DNA of 8,174 nucleotides, from the NCBI GenBank assembly GCA_015662815.1, contig DQTK01000017.1:1-8174 (forward strand), written 5' to 3'. Below are positions 1-5,702 of the stretch, piece after piece (position 1 is the stretch's first letter; each line of letters starts with the position of its first letter). Below the pieces are notes generated by a model. That model did no database searches and was not told the origin of the DNA. It saw nothing but the letters and a program-made list of their open reading frames with translations. The position numbers and the translations under genes are program-made. The DNA comes from Aquifex aeolicus. GTDB taxonomy: Bacteria; Aquificota; Aquificia; Aquificales; Aquificaceae.

Positions 1-326
1 CGGTAGCTCATAACATAGTAAATGACATAAGAAATAACCCAGATAGATACGCTCCGAGACTCTCCGCTATATGTATAGCGGATTTCGGTGAGGATGCTGA
101 ATTCTTCTTTGCAGACCCTGTAATTCCTCCCAGACAAAGAATCATAGCCAAAAGGGGTAAGTGGGCACATTGGCTTAAATTAGCCTTTGAAAAATATTTC
201 CTATGGAAAGTAAGAAGTGGAAATATGACTCCTTCTTTTGAAGAGAAAGGACTTGAAATATTCTTAAAGGTTCATCCTATTGAGCTTTGTAAGGATTGTG
301 AAGGTGCACCGGGTAGCAGATGCTAA
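1..326 (+). CDS. sqr: Sulfide:quinone oxidoreductase, C-terminal part (5' end outside window)
   Basis: The frame that starts at base 3 reads 107 residues to a TAA at 324-326. The enzyme is a membrane-bound flavoprotein that oxidises sulfide and passes electrons to the quinone pool. The fragment has SAICIADFGED near its start. If the protein has the 430 residues I recall for A. aeolicus SQR, the Cys in this segment (residue 24 of the fragment) falls at Cys347, one of the active-site cysteines. ADPVIPPRQR follows, then two amphipathic helices (KWAHWLKLAFEKYFLWKV and FEEKGLEIFLKVHP) expected to dip into the membrane, and the cysteine-rich tail CKDCEGAPGSRC. The tail is nearly identical to the remembered A. 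aeolicus protein. FAD-binding and N-terminal parts lie outside the window. No frame damage is visible. Confidence 0.93.
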   Translation, partial: VAHNIVNDIRNNPDRYAPRLSAICIADFGEDAEFFFADPVIPPRQRIIAKRGKWAHWLKLAFEKYFLWKVRSGNMTPSFEEKGLEIFLKVHPIELCKDCEGAPGSRC

Positions 327-327
327 G

Positions 328-357
328 CTTTTTCCTTTCTTTTTCTTTTTTTCTTTT
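328..357 (+). terminator. Pyrimidine-only tract after sqr, possible terminator
   Basis: Thirty consecutive bases directly after the sqr stop are only C or T, with T runs of 4 to 7. No GC-rich hairpin precedes it, so it is not a classical intrinsic terminator. A long U-rich transcript end could still release polymerase or serve Rho. Its role is inferred from position alone. Confidence 0.4.
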
Positions 358-410
358 GGATAGTTAGTAAGTATTTAATTTTGTTTTAAATCTGCTTAAT
401 ATTATTAAAT

Positions 411-938
411 GTGGTAAAAACTAGAGAAAAGATTCTGAAGGTTGGTGCGGAAATAATAGCCCATGATGGTCTAAGGAAGTTCACCGCTAAAAATCTCGCT
501 CAGAAAATAGGTATCAGTGATGCTGCTATATTTAAGCATTTTTCTTCTATGAATGAAATAGCAGAGGAAATTATCCGTAGATATACAAATGAATGTATAC
601 TTCGTACAAAAGAAGCGGTAGCTCTTGATAGAAACTCCCACGGAGAAAATGGAGAAAATTCTGGAAGGTCATATGGAACTACTTGAAAGAACAAGGGGAA
701 TAATACCTATAATATGCTTCGAGTTTTCGCGAAGTGATAAAAGAAGTTTAAAAAGAAAAATTCATGAATTTTTAGAGGAGTACGGAAGTATACTTAAAGA
801 AGTGATAAGAGAGGGAATAAAAAAAGGTTTATGCAAGCTAAGGCTTTCCAGTGGTTTTTAAAAGGAAAAAAGGGGAAAATGACTAGGGACCCTGAAACGG
901 TTAAAAAGTTGATACTTTACGGATTGAAAAAATCTTAA
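411..938 (+). pseudogene. TetR-family regulator broken by two compensating frameshifts
   Basis: From a GTG at 411 the first frame gives a normal TetR N-terminus: TREKILKVGAEIIAHDGLRKF, then the helix-turn-helix ending ISDAAIFKHFSSMNEI (about residues 5-50). TetR-like sequence then leaves this frame between about 622 and 650 and continues in the +1 frame (PTEKMEKILEGHMELLERTRG, then IIPIICFEFSRSDKRSLKRK) until a stop at 859-861. The original frame again looks coding from about 825-840 (AFQWFLKG, then TRDPETVKKLILYGLKKS) to TAA at 936-938. The two shifts cancel and all pieces sum to about 176 residues, normal for the family. The second shift lies near a run of seven A at 819-825; the first is next to a perfect tandem GGAGAAAAT duplication (642-659). 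No Shine-Dalgarno precedes the GTG. The last 4 bases overlap the moaA stop on the other strand. Decay is the simplest reading; a sequencing error is possible. Confidence 0.82.
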
Positions 939-1900
939 CCTCCCACTTTAAACATCTCTACCTTTCTTTTTCTGTAAATTTTATTTCTAAGTTCCGAGTA
1001 TCTATCTTCCCTATTTTCCCAAATTTCCTTTATAAATTCTTCTAAATTTCCTTTTTTGGGTAGTTTGTATCCTTTATCCGAGAATAAACATGTGAAGATT
1101 TTTCCATCCGCAGATAAGCGAATTCTGTCGCAACCCTTACAGAAGGGTTTTGTAACCGATGCAATAATTCCGAATTCTACATTATCGTCTTTGTATCTGA
1201 ACCTTAAAGCAGTATCTTCGGGCTTCTGGGGAAGTTGATAAAAGTGGAATTTTTTAGAAAGCCTGGCCAAGATTTCATCAGCACTTACCACTTTCTTATA
1301 GCTCCAATCGTTAACCGTTCCAACATCCATGTATTCAATAAATCTTAAGGTTATTTTTTTTCCCTTAAAGTAGTTGGCAAGTTTGATTATTTCCTCATCG
1401 TTATACCCCCTTATTATTACGCTGTTAACTTTTACTTTAAAACCCATGTCTCTCGCTTCTTCAATAGCTTCAAGGACTTCATAAAGATTTACATCCCTAT
1501 TTACGATTAACCTGTTTTTTTTCGGATTTAGAGAGTGAATACTTACAGTAATCCTCTTAAGTCCTGCTTCTTTAAGTTCCCTTAATCTCTTCCTAAGAAA
1601 CACTCCGTTTGTTGTGAGTGCTACATCTTCAATGCCTTCTATCTTTACAACTCTTTCAATGATTTCTTCTAAGTCCTTTCTTAAAAGTGGTTCCCCTCCC
1701 GTAAGCCTTATCTTCCTAACACCGAGTTTTACAAAGGTTTTAACTATCCCTTCAATTTCTTCAGAACTCATTAATTCATTTCTTTTCAAAAAACTGTAGT
1801 TCTTATCAGGGGGCATACAGAAATTACATCTTAGATTACACCTGTCGGTAAGGGATATTCTCAAAACTCTCAGAGGTCTATTTAATCTGTCCAGAAGCAT
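935..1900 (-). CDS. moaA: GTP 3',8-cyclase MoaA (molybdenum cofactor synthesis)
   Basis: This radical SAM enzyme converts GTP to 3',8-cyclo-GTP, the first step of molybdopterin synthesis, in the cytoplasm. The 321-residue product shows the N-terminal Fe-S motif CNLRCNFC (Cys21, Cys25, Cys28; CX3CX2C), LTGGEPLLR at 67-74 for SAM binding, TTNG near 96-99, and the second cluster motif Cys254-X2-Cys257-X13-Cys271 that binds GTP, with Arg259 and Arg261 beside it. It ends in Gly-Gly, which is needed for cyclase activity in known MoaA. Length is normal. The ATG at 1900 has an AGGGG Shine-Dalgarno at about 1908-1914 and lies 23 bp inside the end of moaE, so the two are co-transcribed. No moaC is in this window. 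Confidence 0.96.
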   Translation of the reverse strand: MLLDRLNRPLRVLRISLTDRCNLRCNFCMPPDKNYSFLKRNELMSSEEIEGIVKTFVKLGVRKIRLTGGEPLLRKDLEEIIERVVKIEGIEDVALTTNGVFLRKRLRELKEAGLKRITVSIHSLNPKKNRLIVNRDVNLYEVLEAIEEARDMGFKVKVNSVIIRGYNDEEIIKLANYFKGKKITLRFIEYMDVGTVNDWSYKKVVSADEILARLSKKFHFYQLPQKPEDTALRFRYKDDNVEFGIIASVTKPFCKGCDRIRLSADGKIFTCLFSDKGYKLPKKGNLEEFIKEIWENREDRYSELRNKIYRKRKVEMFKVGG

Positions 1901-2327
1901 TTTTCTTATCCCCTAAAATCCATTCTTTTCTTCCATCTTTGAATATTTCCTTTTTCCATATAGGGACTCTTTTTTTTGTTTCGTCTACGGCATATCTACA
2001 AGCTTTAAAGGTTTCTTCCCTATGTCCTCCAACTGTTAAAACTAAAAATGATGGTTCTCCTACCTTTACAACACCGAGTCTGTGATGTATGAAGACATCT
2101 TTAACGCCAAAAGTTTTTATAGTTTCCTCCCTTATTTTCTCCATTTCCTTTATAGCCATCTCTGGGTATGCTTCGTATTCCAGAGCTTCTATATCTCCAT
2201 CCTCAGGAGCTCTTCTCGAGATTCCGAGAAATAAAACTTGTGCCCCGCAATCTTCGGGAATTTTATACTCCGATAAAATTCCATCTGCTCCGAACCATTC
2301 GTAACCTAAGTATACTCTGGGAATCAT
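1878..2327 (-). CDS. moaE: Molybdopterin synthase catalytic (large) subunit MoaE
   Basis: MoaE inserts two sulfurs, carried as a thiocarboxylate by the small subunit MoaD, into precursor Z/cPMP to make molybdopterin. The 149-residue protein has the family signatures GAQVLFLGISRRAPEDG (28-44), LEYEAYPEMA (49-58), HHRLGVVKVGE (81-91) and GGHREETFKACRYAVDETKK (100-119). Lys119 and Lys126 in KKRVPIWKK correspond to the catalytic lysines of the E. coli enzyme. The ATG at 2327 has an AGAGGA Shine-Dalgarno a few bases upstream. moaE is first in a two-gene block with moaA (23-bp overlap), behind a candidate promoter and operator. No moaD is adjacent; the nearest ubiquitin-like carrier is the thiS at 3028, which pairs with thiG. 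Confidence 0.95.
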   Translation of the reverse strand: MIPRVYLGYEWFGADGILSEYKIPEDCGAQVLFLGISRRAPEDGDIEALEYEAYPEMAIKEMEKIREETIKTFGVKDVFIHHRLGVVKVGEPSFLVLTVGGHREETFKACRYAVDETKKRVPIWKKEIFKDGRKEWILGDKKNASGQIK

Positions 2328-2337
2328 GATTTTCCTC

Positions 2338-2359
2338 TATATGACAGTTTTGTCATATA
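2338..2359. promoter_or_regulatory. Perfect 22-bp inverted repeat before moaE, candidate operator
   Basis: The arms TATATGACA and TGTCATATA are exact reverse complements of 9 bp separated by GTTT. The site sits 11-32 bp upstream of the moaE start and covers the expected transcription start of the promoter at 2362-2389, a position that suits repression. Length and symmetry fit a dimeric regulator of the TetR type. The TetR gene directly upstream is an obvious candidate partner, but that is inference. Confidence 0.6.
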
Positions 2360-2361
2360 TT

Positions 2362-2389
2362 ATTTTAGAGCTGATTTTAAGATAATCAA
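2362..2389 (-). promoter_or_regulatory. Candidate sigma-70-type promoter for moaE-moaA
   Basis: On the minus strand TTGATT (2389-2384) and TAAAAT (2367-2362) are spaced by 16 bp, a fair match to -35 and -10 elements. Transcription would start near 2355, inside the inverted repeat and before the moaE Shine-Dalgarno. The region is AT-rich, so chance matches are possible. Confidence 0.4.
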
Positions 2390-2396
2390 GTAATTT

Positions 2397-2957
2397 TTAT
2401 CCTATAAGGGCTTTTTTAAGAGTTGAGACAAGCTCTATTTTAATCAGCTGAGTATCACGTTTAATAAAATTCCTCTCTTTAAATATGAATGTTCTTTCGA
2501 CACTGCCCGTTACTACTGCGAGGGCAACTTCGGGATAAGTTTTGAGCTTCTTCTTCGCATATAAGTTATTCAAGAATTTCAGGATTTGTTCTCCCGGGAG
2601 ATGGGTAACCTGAGGATATTCTTTAAGTAAATGATAAAGGTTTAAAAACCTGTAGGATTCCGGTTTATTGAAGGCATAATCTATCAAGGTTTCTATTATA
2701 TTTTTAAAAATTTCTTCTTCACTCTCACCTTTTTCTATAGATTTTGCAATAGCTTCTTTTAATTCAGTAGTTATTGAAATCAAAAGGTCGTGTATGATTT
2801 CATCTTTGCTGTTAAAGTGTCTATATATAGCACCTTCGGTAATCCCTACCTCCTTAGCTATATCTTTTACAGTGGTTTCCCTAAACCCTTTTCTGGAAAA
2901 TAGTTTCAAAGCGGCTTCCAATATTTTTCCCTTAGTATCGGAACGCCTTTCTCCCAT
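2397..2957 (-). CDS. TetR/AcrR-family transcriptional regulator
   Basis: The 186-residue product from the ATG at 2957 starts MGERRSDTKGKILEAALKLF. Its helix-turn-helix spans about 30-50 (VKDIAKEVGITEGAIYRHFN), followed by SKDEIIHDLL and an all-helical ligand-binding and dimer domain that names no ligand. The longer open frame back to 3113 is rejected: its extra 52 residues are unlike any TetR N-terminus and would overlap thiS. No Shine-Dalgarno precedes 2957. The gene lies upstream of moaE on the same strand (gap 69 bp) and divergent from thiS, so it could control itself, thiS-thiG or moaE-moaA. Palindromes flank it on both sides. It shares the DNA-binding pattern of the broken TetR gene at 411 but is only a distant relative. 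Confidence 0.9.
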   Translation of the reverse strand: MGERRSDTKGKILEAALKLFSRKGFRETTVKDIAKEVGITEGAIYRHFNSKDEIIHDLLISITTELKEAIAKSIEKGESEEEIFKNIIETLIDYAFNKPESYRFLNLYHLLKEYPQVTHLPGEQILKFLNNLYAKKKLKTYPEVALAVVTGSVERTFIFKERNFIKRDTQLIKIELVSTLKKALIG

Positions 2958-2967
2958 ATTAAGCAAG

Positions 2968-2979
2968 TATACACGTATA
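2968..2979. promoter_or_regulatory. Short near-palindrome upstream of the TetR gene
   Basis: TATAC and GTATA arms separated by AC lie 11-22 bp upstream of the TetR start. The location suits autoregulation. The motif is short and AT-rich, so support is modest. Confidence 0.3.
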
Positions 2980-2997
2980 TTATTCAATACCAAGTTA

Positions 2998-3013
2998 ATA
3001 AGAAATTTCTTAT
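2998..3013. promoter_or_regulatory. Perfect 16-bp palindrome between TetR gene and thiS
   Basis: ATAAGAAATTTCTTAT is its own reverse complement with no spacer. It lies in the 70-bp divergent gap, 15 bp before thiS, and abuts a possible thiS -10 element (TATATT at 3011-3016). A regulator bound here could block transcription in both directions. It differs in sequence from the repeat at 2338-2359, so the same protein need not bind both. Confidence 0.45.
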
Positions 3014-3027
3014 ATTTATAAACTATC

Positions 3028-3237
3028 ATGCCAAAAATAATACTTAACGGGGAAGAAAGGGAAATTCCAAGAGAAATGACGGTAATGGAGTTGCTCGAAG
3101 AAATAGGTATCAAATTTAGAGAAATTGGGTTAGCGGTTGCTATAAACGAAGAGGTGGTTCCAAAATCGGAGTATACAACCAGAAAGGTGAAAGAAGGAGA
3201 TAAGGTGGAAGTTGTTCAACTCGTAGGAGGTGGCTAA
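3028..3237 (+). CDS. thiS: Sulfur carrier protein ThiS
   Basis: This 69-residue ubiquitin-fold protein carries sulfur as a C-terminal thiocarboxylate to thiazole synthase ThiG. The sequence shows the ThiS pattern: a start PKIILNGEEREIP, TVMELLEEIGI in the helix, GLAVAINEEVVPKSEY, then EGDKVEVVQLVGGG ending in the required Gly-Gly. It is followed 39 bp later by thiG, which supports ThiS over the related MoaD even though moaE and moaA lie nearby. The ATG at 3028 has no Shine-Dalgarno. With the possible -10 at 3011-3016 the transcript would start within about 5 bases of the ATG, so it may be nearly leaderless. No TPP riboswitch fits in the short upstream gap. Confidence 0.93.
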   Translation: MPKIILNGEEREIPREMTVMELLEEIGIKFREIGLAVAINEEVVPKSEYTTRKVKEGDKVEVVQLVGGG

Positions 3238-3260
3238 AAATCCAATTGATTTAGATTTTT
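3236..3260 (+). repeat. Weak AT-rich inverted repeat between thiS and thiG
   Basis: AAAAATC (3236-3242) and GATTTTT (3254-3260) are 7-bp reverse complements around an 11-base loop, directly before the thiG Shine-Dalgarno. The stem is weak, especially for a thermophile. A role in attenuation or message processing is possible but unproven. Confidence 0.3.
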
Positions 3261-3276
3261 TGTGGAGGTGATTCAG

Positions 3277-4080
3277 ATGCAAGACTGGGAAATGCTTTTA
3301 CAAGACGATTACCTTGAAGTAGCTGGAAGGAAATTCAAGTCTAGGCTTATTATAGGTTCTGGAAAGTTTAAAGATTTCCAGCAGACTAAAGAAGTCCTTG
3401 AAGCTTCTGGAGCTGAGATAATAACTGTAGCCGTAAGACGGGTAAACATAACGGACCCAACGAAAGAAAATCTCTTAGACTATATAGACCCTAACAAGTA
3501 TCTAATTCTTCCCAATACAGCAGGATGCTATACTGCCGAAGAAGCTATAAAGACTGCTATGATGGCAAGAGAAGCTACAGGTATAAACTGGGTAAAGCTG
3601 GAGGTTATAGGAGATAAGAAGACGTTACTTCCAGATATGGAGGAAACTTACAAAGCTGCGAAATTCCTAGTAAAAGAGGGATTTGTAGTACTGCCTTATA
3701 TATTTGATGACCCTGTATACGCTAAAAAGTTTGAAGATATAGGGTGTGCAGCTGTAATGCCTCTCGCAGCTCCTATAGGTTCCGGATTGGGTCTGCAAAA
3801 TCCCTACAACCTAATCTTTATAAAGGAATCTATATCCGTTCCTGTAATAGTTGATGCGGGAATAGGTAGTGCTACGGATATACCACCTGTTATGGAGCTT
3901 GGTGTTGATGGTATACTTACAAACACAGCTCTTGCCGAAGCAAAAGACCCTATAAAAATGGCTGTAGCTATGAAGTATGCAACAATAGCAGGAAGACTTG
4001 CTTACCTTGCGGGAAGAATGCCCAAGAGGACTTATGCAGTTCCTTCCTCACCTACAAAGGGAGTTCCCTTCAAAAGTTGA
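3277..4080 (+). CDS. thiG: Thiazole synthase ThiG
   Basis: ThiG forms the thiazole phosphate of thiamine from deoxyxylulose phosphate, dehydroglycine and ThiS-thiocarboxylate. The 267-residue TIM-barrel protein has LIIGSGKF near 24-31, LPNTAGC (78-84), WVKLEVIGD with Lys107 as the Schiff-base lysine, MPLAAPIGSGLG (161-172), VDAGIG (192-197) and TNTALAEAKDP, the last parts binding the phosphate. The ATG at 3277 is chosen because a strong GGAGGTG lies 6 bases before it; an in-frame GTG at 3262 would put that site inside the gene. It pairs with thiS. Its last 49 bp overlap the 3' end of aroK on the opposite strand, so both C-termini are read from the same DNA. Confidence 0.95.
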   Translation: MQDWEMLLQDDYLEVAGRKFKSRLIIGSGKFKDFQQTKEVLEASGAEIITVAVRRVNITDPTKENLLDYIDPNKYLILPNTAGCYTAEEAIKTAMMAREATGINWVKLEVIGDKKTLLPDMEETYKAAKFLVKEGFVVLPYIFDDPVYAKKFEDIGCAAVMPLAAPIGSGLGLQNPYNLIFIKESISVPVIVDAGIGSATDIPPVMELGVDGILTNTALAEAKDPIKMAVAMKYATIAGRLAYLAGRMPKRTYAVPSSPTKGVPFKS

Positions 4081-4553
4081 AGAATTTCCCGTGCAATTTC
4101 CTCAGGTTTTTCTTCTCCTTTTATTCTTATGTCCGCTCTTTCATAAATCTTCTTTCTCTGAAGAAAAAGCTTTTTAAGCTCTTGAACGGATTTAGCAAGC
4201 AGAGGTCTTTCTTTCGAATTTCCGCACCTGTCCAGAAAGGTTTCAAAGTCTATATCTAGAAACACGACTTTTCCTTTAATTTTCATAAAGTTCATAGCTT
4301 TTGGATTTGCTCCTAATCCTCCTCCCGTTGAGATTATTGCTTTTTCCTTTAAAGAAAGTTCCTTTAAGGTTTCAAACTCTAAGTTTCTGAAGTATTCCTC
4401 TCCCTTTTTTTGGAATATTTGAGGTATAGACATTCCTTCTTTTTTAACAACTTCTTGGTCTACATCGAAGAAAGGGTAATTAAGAAGATGAGAAAGGAGT
4501 TTCCCTACAGTGCTTTTTCCGCTACACATAAAACCTACCAGAAAAATTCTCAT
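4032..4553 (-). CDS. aroK: Shikimate kinase
   Basis: The enzyme phosphorylates shikimate with ATP in the route to chorismate and the aromatic amino acids. The 173-residue protein shows the P-loop GFMCSGKST (7-15), FFDVD with Asp32 for shikimate, FRNLE with Arg56, STGGGLG (75-81) and the lid ERPLLA with Arg116. YERADI near 137-142 supplies another conserved Arg. The start ATG (4553-4551) overlaps the stop of the upstream cytochrome gene as ATGA, indicating translational coupling. The convergent overlap with thiG adds the C-terminal residues GTPFVGEEGTA, which are unlikely to be conserved. A cofactor-free biosynthetic kinase coupled to an exported cytochrome has no obvious functional logic. Confidence 0.95.
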   Translation of the reverse strand: MRIFLVGFMCSGKSTVGKLLSHLLNYPFFDVDQEVVKKEGMSIPQIFQKKGEEYFRNLEFETLKELSLKEKAIISTGGGLGANPKAMNFMKIKGKVVFLDIDFETFLDRCGNSKERPLLAKSVQELKKLFLQRKKIYERADIRIKGEEKPEEIAREILQLLKGTPFVGEEGTA

Positions 4554-5521
4554 CTTTCTACCGTTCCTTCTTCGTATCCTCTATAATCTGTAATTCCATA
4601 GTGACAATCTTTACAACTTAGACCGTATCTTTCTGCTATCCTTTGGTGTCTTGAATGTATGTCTGCGAGGGGTTCAAACTTCCTGAGTTTTGGAACGCCG
4701 ATTCCTTGATGGCACTGAAAACAAGTTATCATAGCTTTTCTCCATAACTTCTTTGCTTTTTCTTTATCCTTATTTTCAAGAGCCTTTGGAAGTTCTCCAT
4801 ACATTATTCCATTTCTCTTCTTTATAACTTTTTTGACCTCTTTGGGAAACTTTGCCATCATAGGGGCTACGATGGACATATTTCTTCCGCATGCATGGAC
4901 ACCTCGGGGGTCTTTGAGTATATCGAGAGCTGCTATAAAATTCTCATGTTCTATCATTCCTCTTACTCTTACCCAGTTAAAGAATGTGGAGTAAGCTCCT
5001 GCTTTGAAAGCTATTATTCTGTCCGCTAGGAATTTTGCCGCCTTTATAACATCCTTTTCATCTTTTCCGCCTACTATGAGTATTTTCCTTCCTTTTTTCT
5101 CAATTACTTTAAGTGAAGGTCTATCAAATTTTAAACCCAGTTCCCTGACTATTTTGTTATTAGTCCCGACTACTATGAGGTGTTTATCCTTGTACTTTTC
5201 CACCTCTCTATCAGTTATAAGGAGTTTCGGTATTTTACCTTCTTTAACCATTCTAGGGTTTAGCCCTATTCCTTCTGTCCATTGTCCTAAGAAAAAGGCT
5301 ATTCTTGCTGCAGAAGATAGTATTTTCTTACTTTCGTTTATACCGTAAACTATATAAACATTTGGAATTGCTACATCCTTAGTTTCAGCCGGTGTGCCTT
5401 TCCACGCCGTTGTGTACTTTATATATGGAAACTTTTTTACTTCTTTAAAATCTATGTATATTTGAGAAGCAATAGCCAGACTGTGTAGAGCAACTAAGGT
5501 TAATAAGGTTTTTTTTACCAT
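4550..5521 (-). CDS. Exported dihaem c-type cytochrome with unidentified N-terminal domain
   Basis: The 323-residue product starts with a signal peptide (MVKKTLLTLVALHSLAIAS, cleavage likely near residue 19-20), so it should act in the periplasm. Two covalent haem c motifs are clear: CFQCH at 267-271 and CKDCH at 303-307. Extra histidines (H289, H292 in the segment HSRHQRIAERYG between the motifs) could be second axial ligands. Residues about 50-190 form a separate domain with alternating strands and helices (HLIVVGTNNKIVREL at 114-128; KILIVGGKDEKDVIKAAKFL at 146-165). This pattern faintly recalls domains in cell-envelope proteins such as BcsB, but I do not recognise it. A lone HACGRN at 209-214 is not a haem site. 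The gene has an unusually repetitive Shine-Dalgarno and is coupled to aroK downstream. Electron partner and substrate are unknown. Confidence 0.85.
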   Translation of the reverse strand: MVKKTLLTLVALHSLAIASQIYIDFKEVKKFPYIKYTTAWKGTPAETKDVAIPNVYIVYGINESKKILSSAARIAFFLGQWTEGIGLNPRMVKEGKIPKLLITDREVEKYKDKHLIVVGTNNKIVRELGLKFDRPSLKVIEKKGRKILIVGGKDEKDVIKAAKFLADRIIAFKAGAYSTFFNWVRVRGMIEHENFIAALDILKDPRGVHACGRNMSIVAPMMAKFPKEVKKVIKKRNGIMYGELPKALENKDKEKAKKLWRKAMITCFQCHQGIGVPKLRKFEPLADIHSRHQRIAERYGLSCKDCHYGITDYRGYEEGTVER

Positions 5522-5524
5522 TTT

Positions 5525-5539
5525 CCTCCTCCTCCTCCT
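5525..5539 (-). promoter_or_regulatory. Five-fold AGG repeat as Shine-Dalgarno of the cytochrome gene
   Basis: On the minus strand five tandem AGG units precede the ATG at 5521, so several overlapping AGGAGG sites lie within reach of the start; the nearest end is 3 bases away. This confirms the start codon. Such a trinucleotide run can change length by slippage and so tune translation. Confidence 0.7.
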
Positions 5540-5548
5540 GAAAATTGT

Positions 5549-5556
5549 ATTATATT
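5549..5556. promoter_or_regulatory. Overlapping divergent -10 elements for the cytochrome gene and tRNA-Pro
   Basis: A perfect TATAAT is read on the minus strand at 5554-5549, with a likely start just before the AGG repeat. On the plus strand TATATT at 5551-5556 would start transcription some 9 bases before the tRNA. Neither has a good -35 element. The minus-strand -35 position would fall at the tRNA 5' end. Confidence 0.35.
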
Positions 5557-5572
5557 AATTCTTTGTGAATTA

Positions 5573-5645
5573 CGGGGCGTAGCTCAGGTGGTAGAGCGTC
5601 GGCTTTGGGAGCCGAAGGTCGCCGGTTCAAGTCCGGCCGCCCCGA
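5573..5645 (+). tRNA. tRNA-Pro, anticodon TGG
   Basis: The 73-base cloverleaf is complete. The acceptor stem pairs CGGGGCG (5573-5579) with CGCCCCG (5638-5644), and the discriminator is A5645. The D arm is GCTC/GAGC. The anticodon stem TCGGC/GCCGA encloses loop TTTGGGA with anticodon TGG at 5606-5608 and G37 after it. The T stem GCCGG/CCGGC encloses TTCAAGT. The C1-G72 pair is typical of bacterial proline tRNA. CCA is not encoded and must be added after transcription. The GC-rich stems in an AT-rich setting fit a thermophile. Confidence 0.97.
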
Positions 5646-5676
5646 TATTTGGACTATCTCTCATCTTTCTTTGCTG

Positions 5677-5696
5677 AAAAACTCCAGAAACCGGAG
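5677..5696 (-). terminator. Intrinsic terminator on the minus strand
   Basis: Read on the minus strand, CTCCGG-TTT-CTGGAG (5696-5682) forms a 6-bp stem with one G-U pair and is followed directly by TTTTT (5681-5677). On the plus strand the same hairpin has an A-C mismatch and no T run, so it works for minus-strand transcription. It lies 6-19 bp after the possible ends of the decayed gene at 5703-5938, which suggests that gene once had its own transcript end. Confidence 0.6.
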
Positions 5697-5702
5697 ATAC
5701 TA

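Noticed and set aside
2958..3027. TPP riboswitch upstream of thiS
   Set aside because: The gap is only 70 bp and lacks the CTGAGA core and other THI-element helices.
2958..3113. Longer 238-residue version of the TetR protein starting at 3113
   Set aside because: The added 52 residues do not resemble a TetR N-terminus, and the extension would overlap thiS on the other strand. Met at 2957 gives a standard family N-terminus.
3262..3276. GTG at 3262 as the thiG start
   Set aside because: The strong GGAGGTG lies inside those codons and is correctly spaced for the ATG at 3277.
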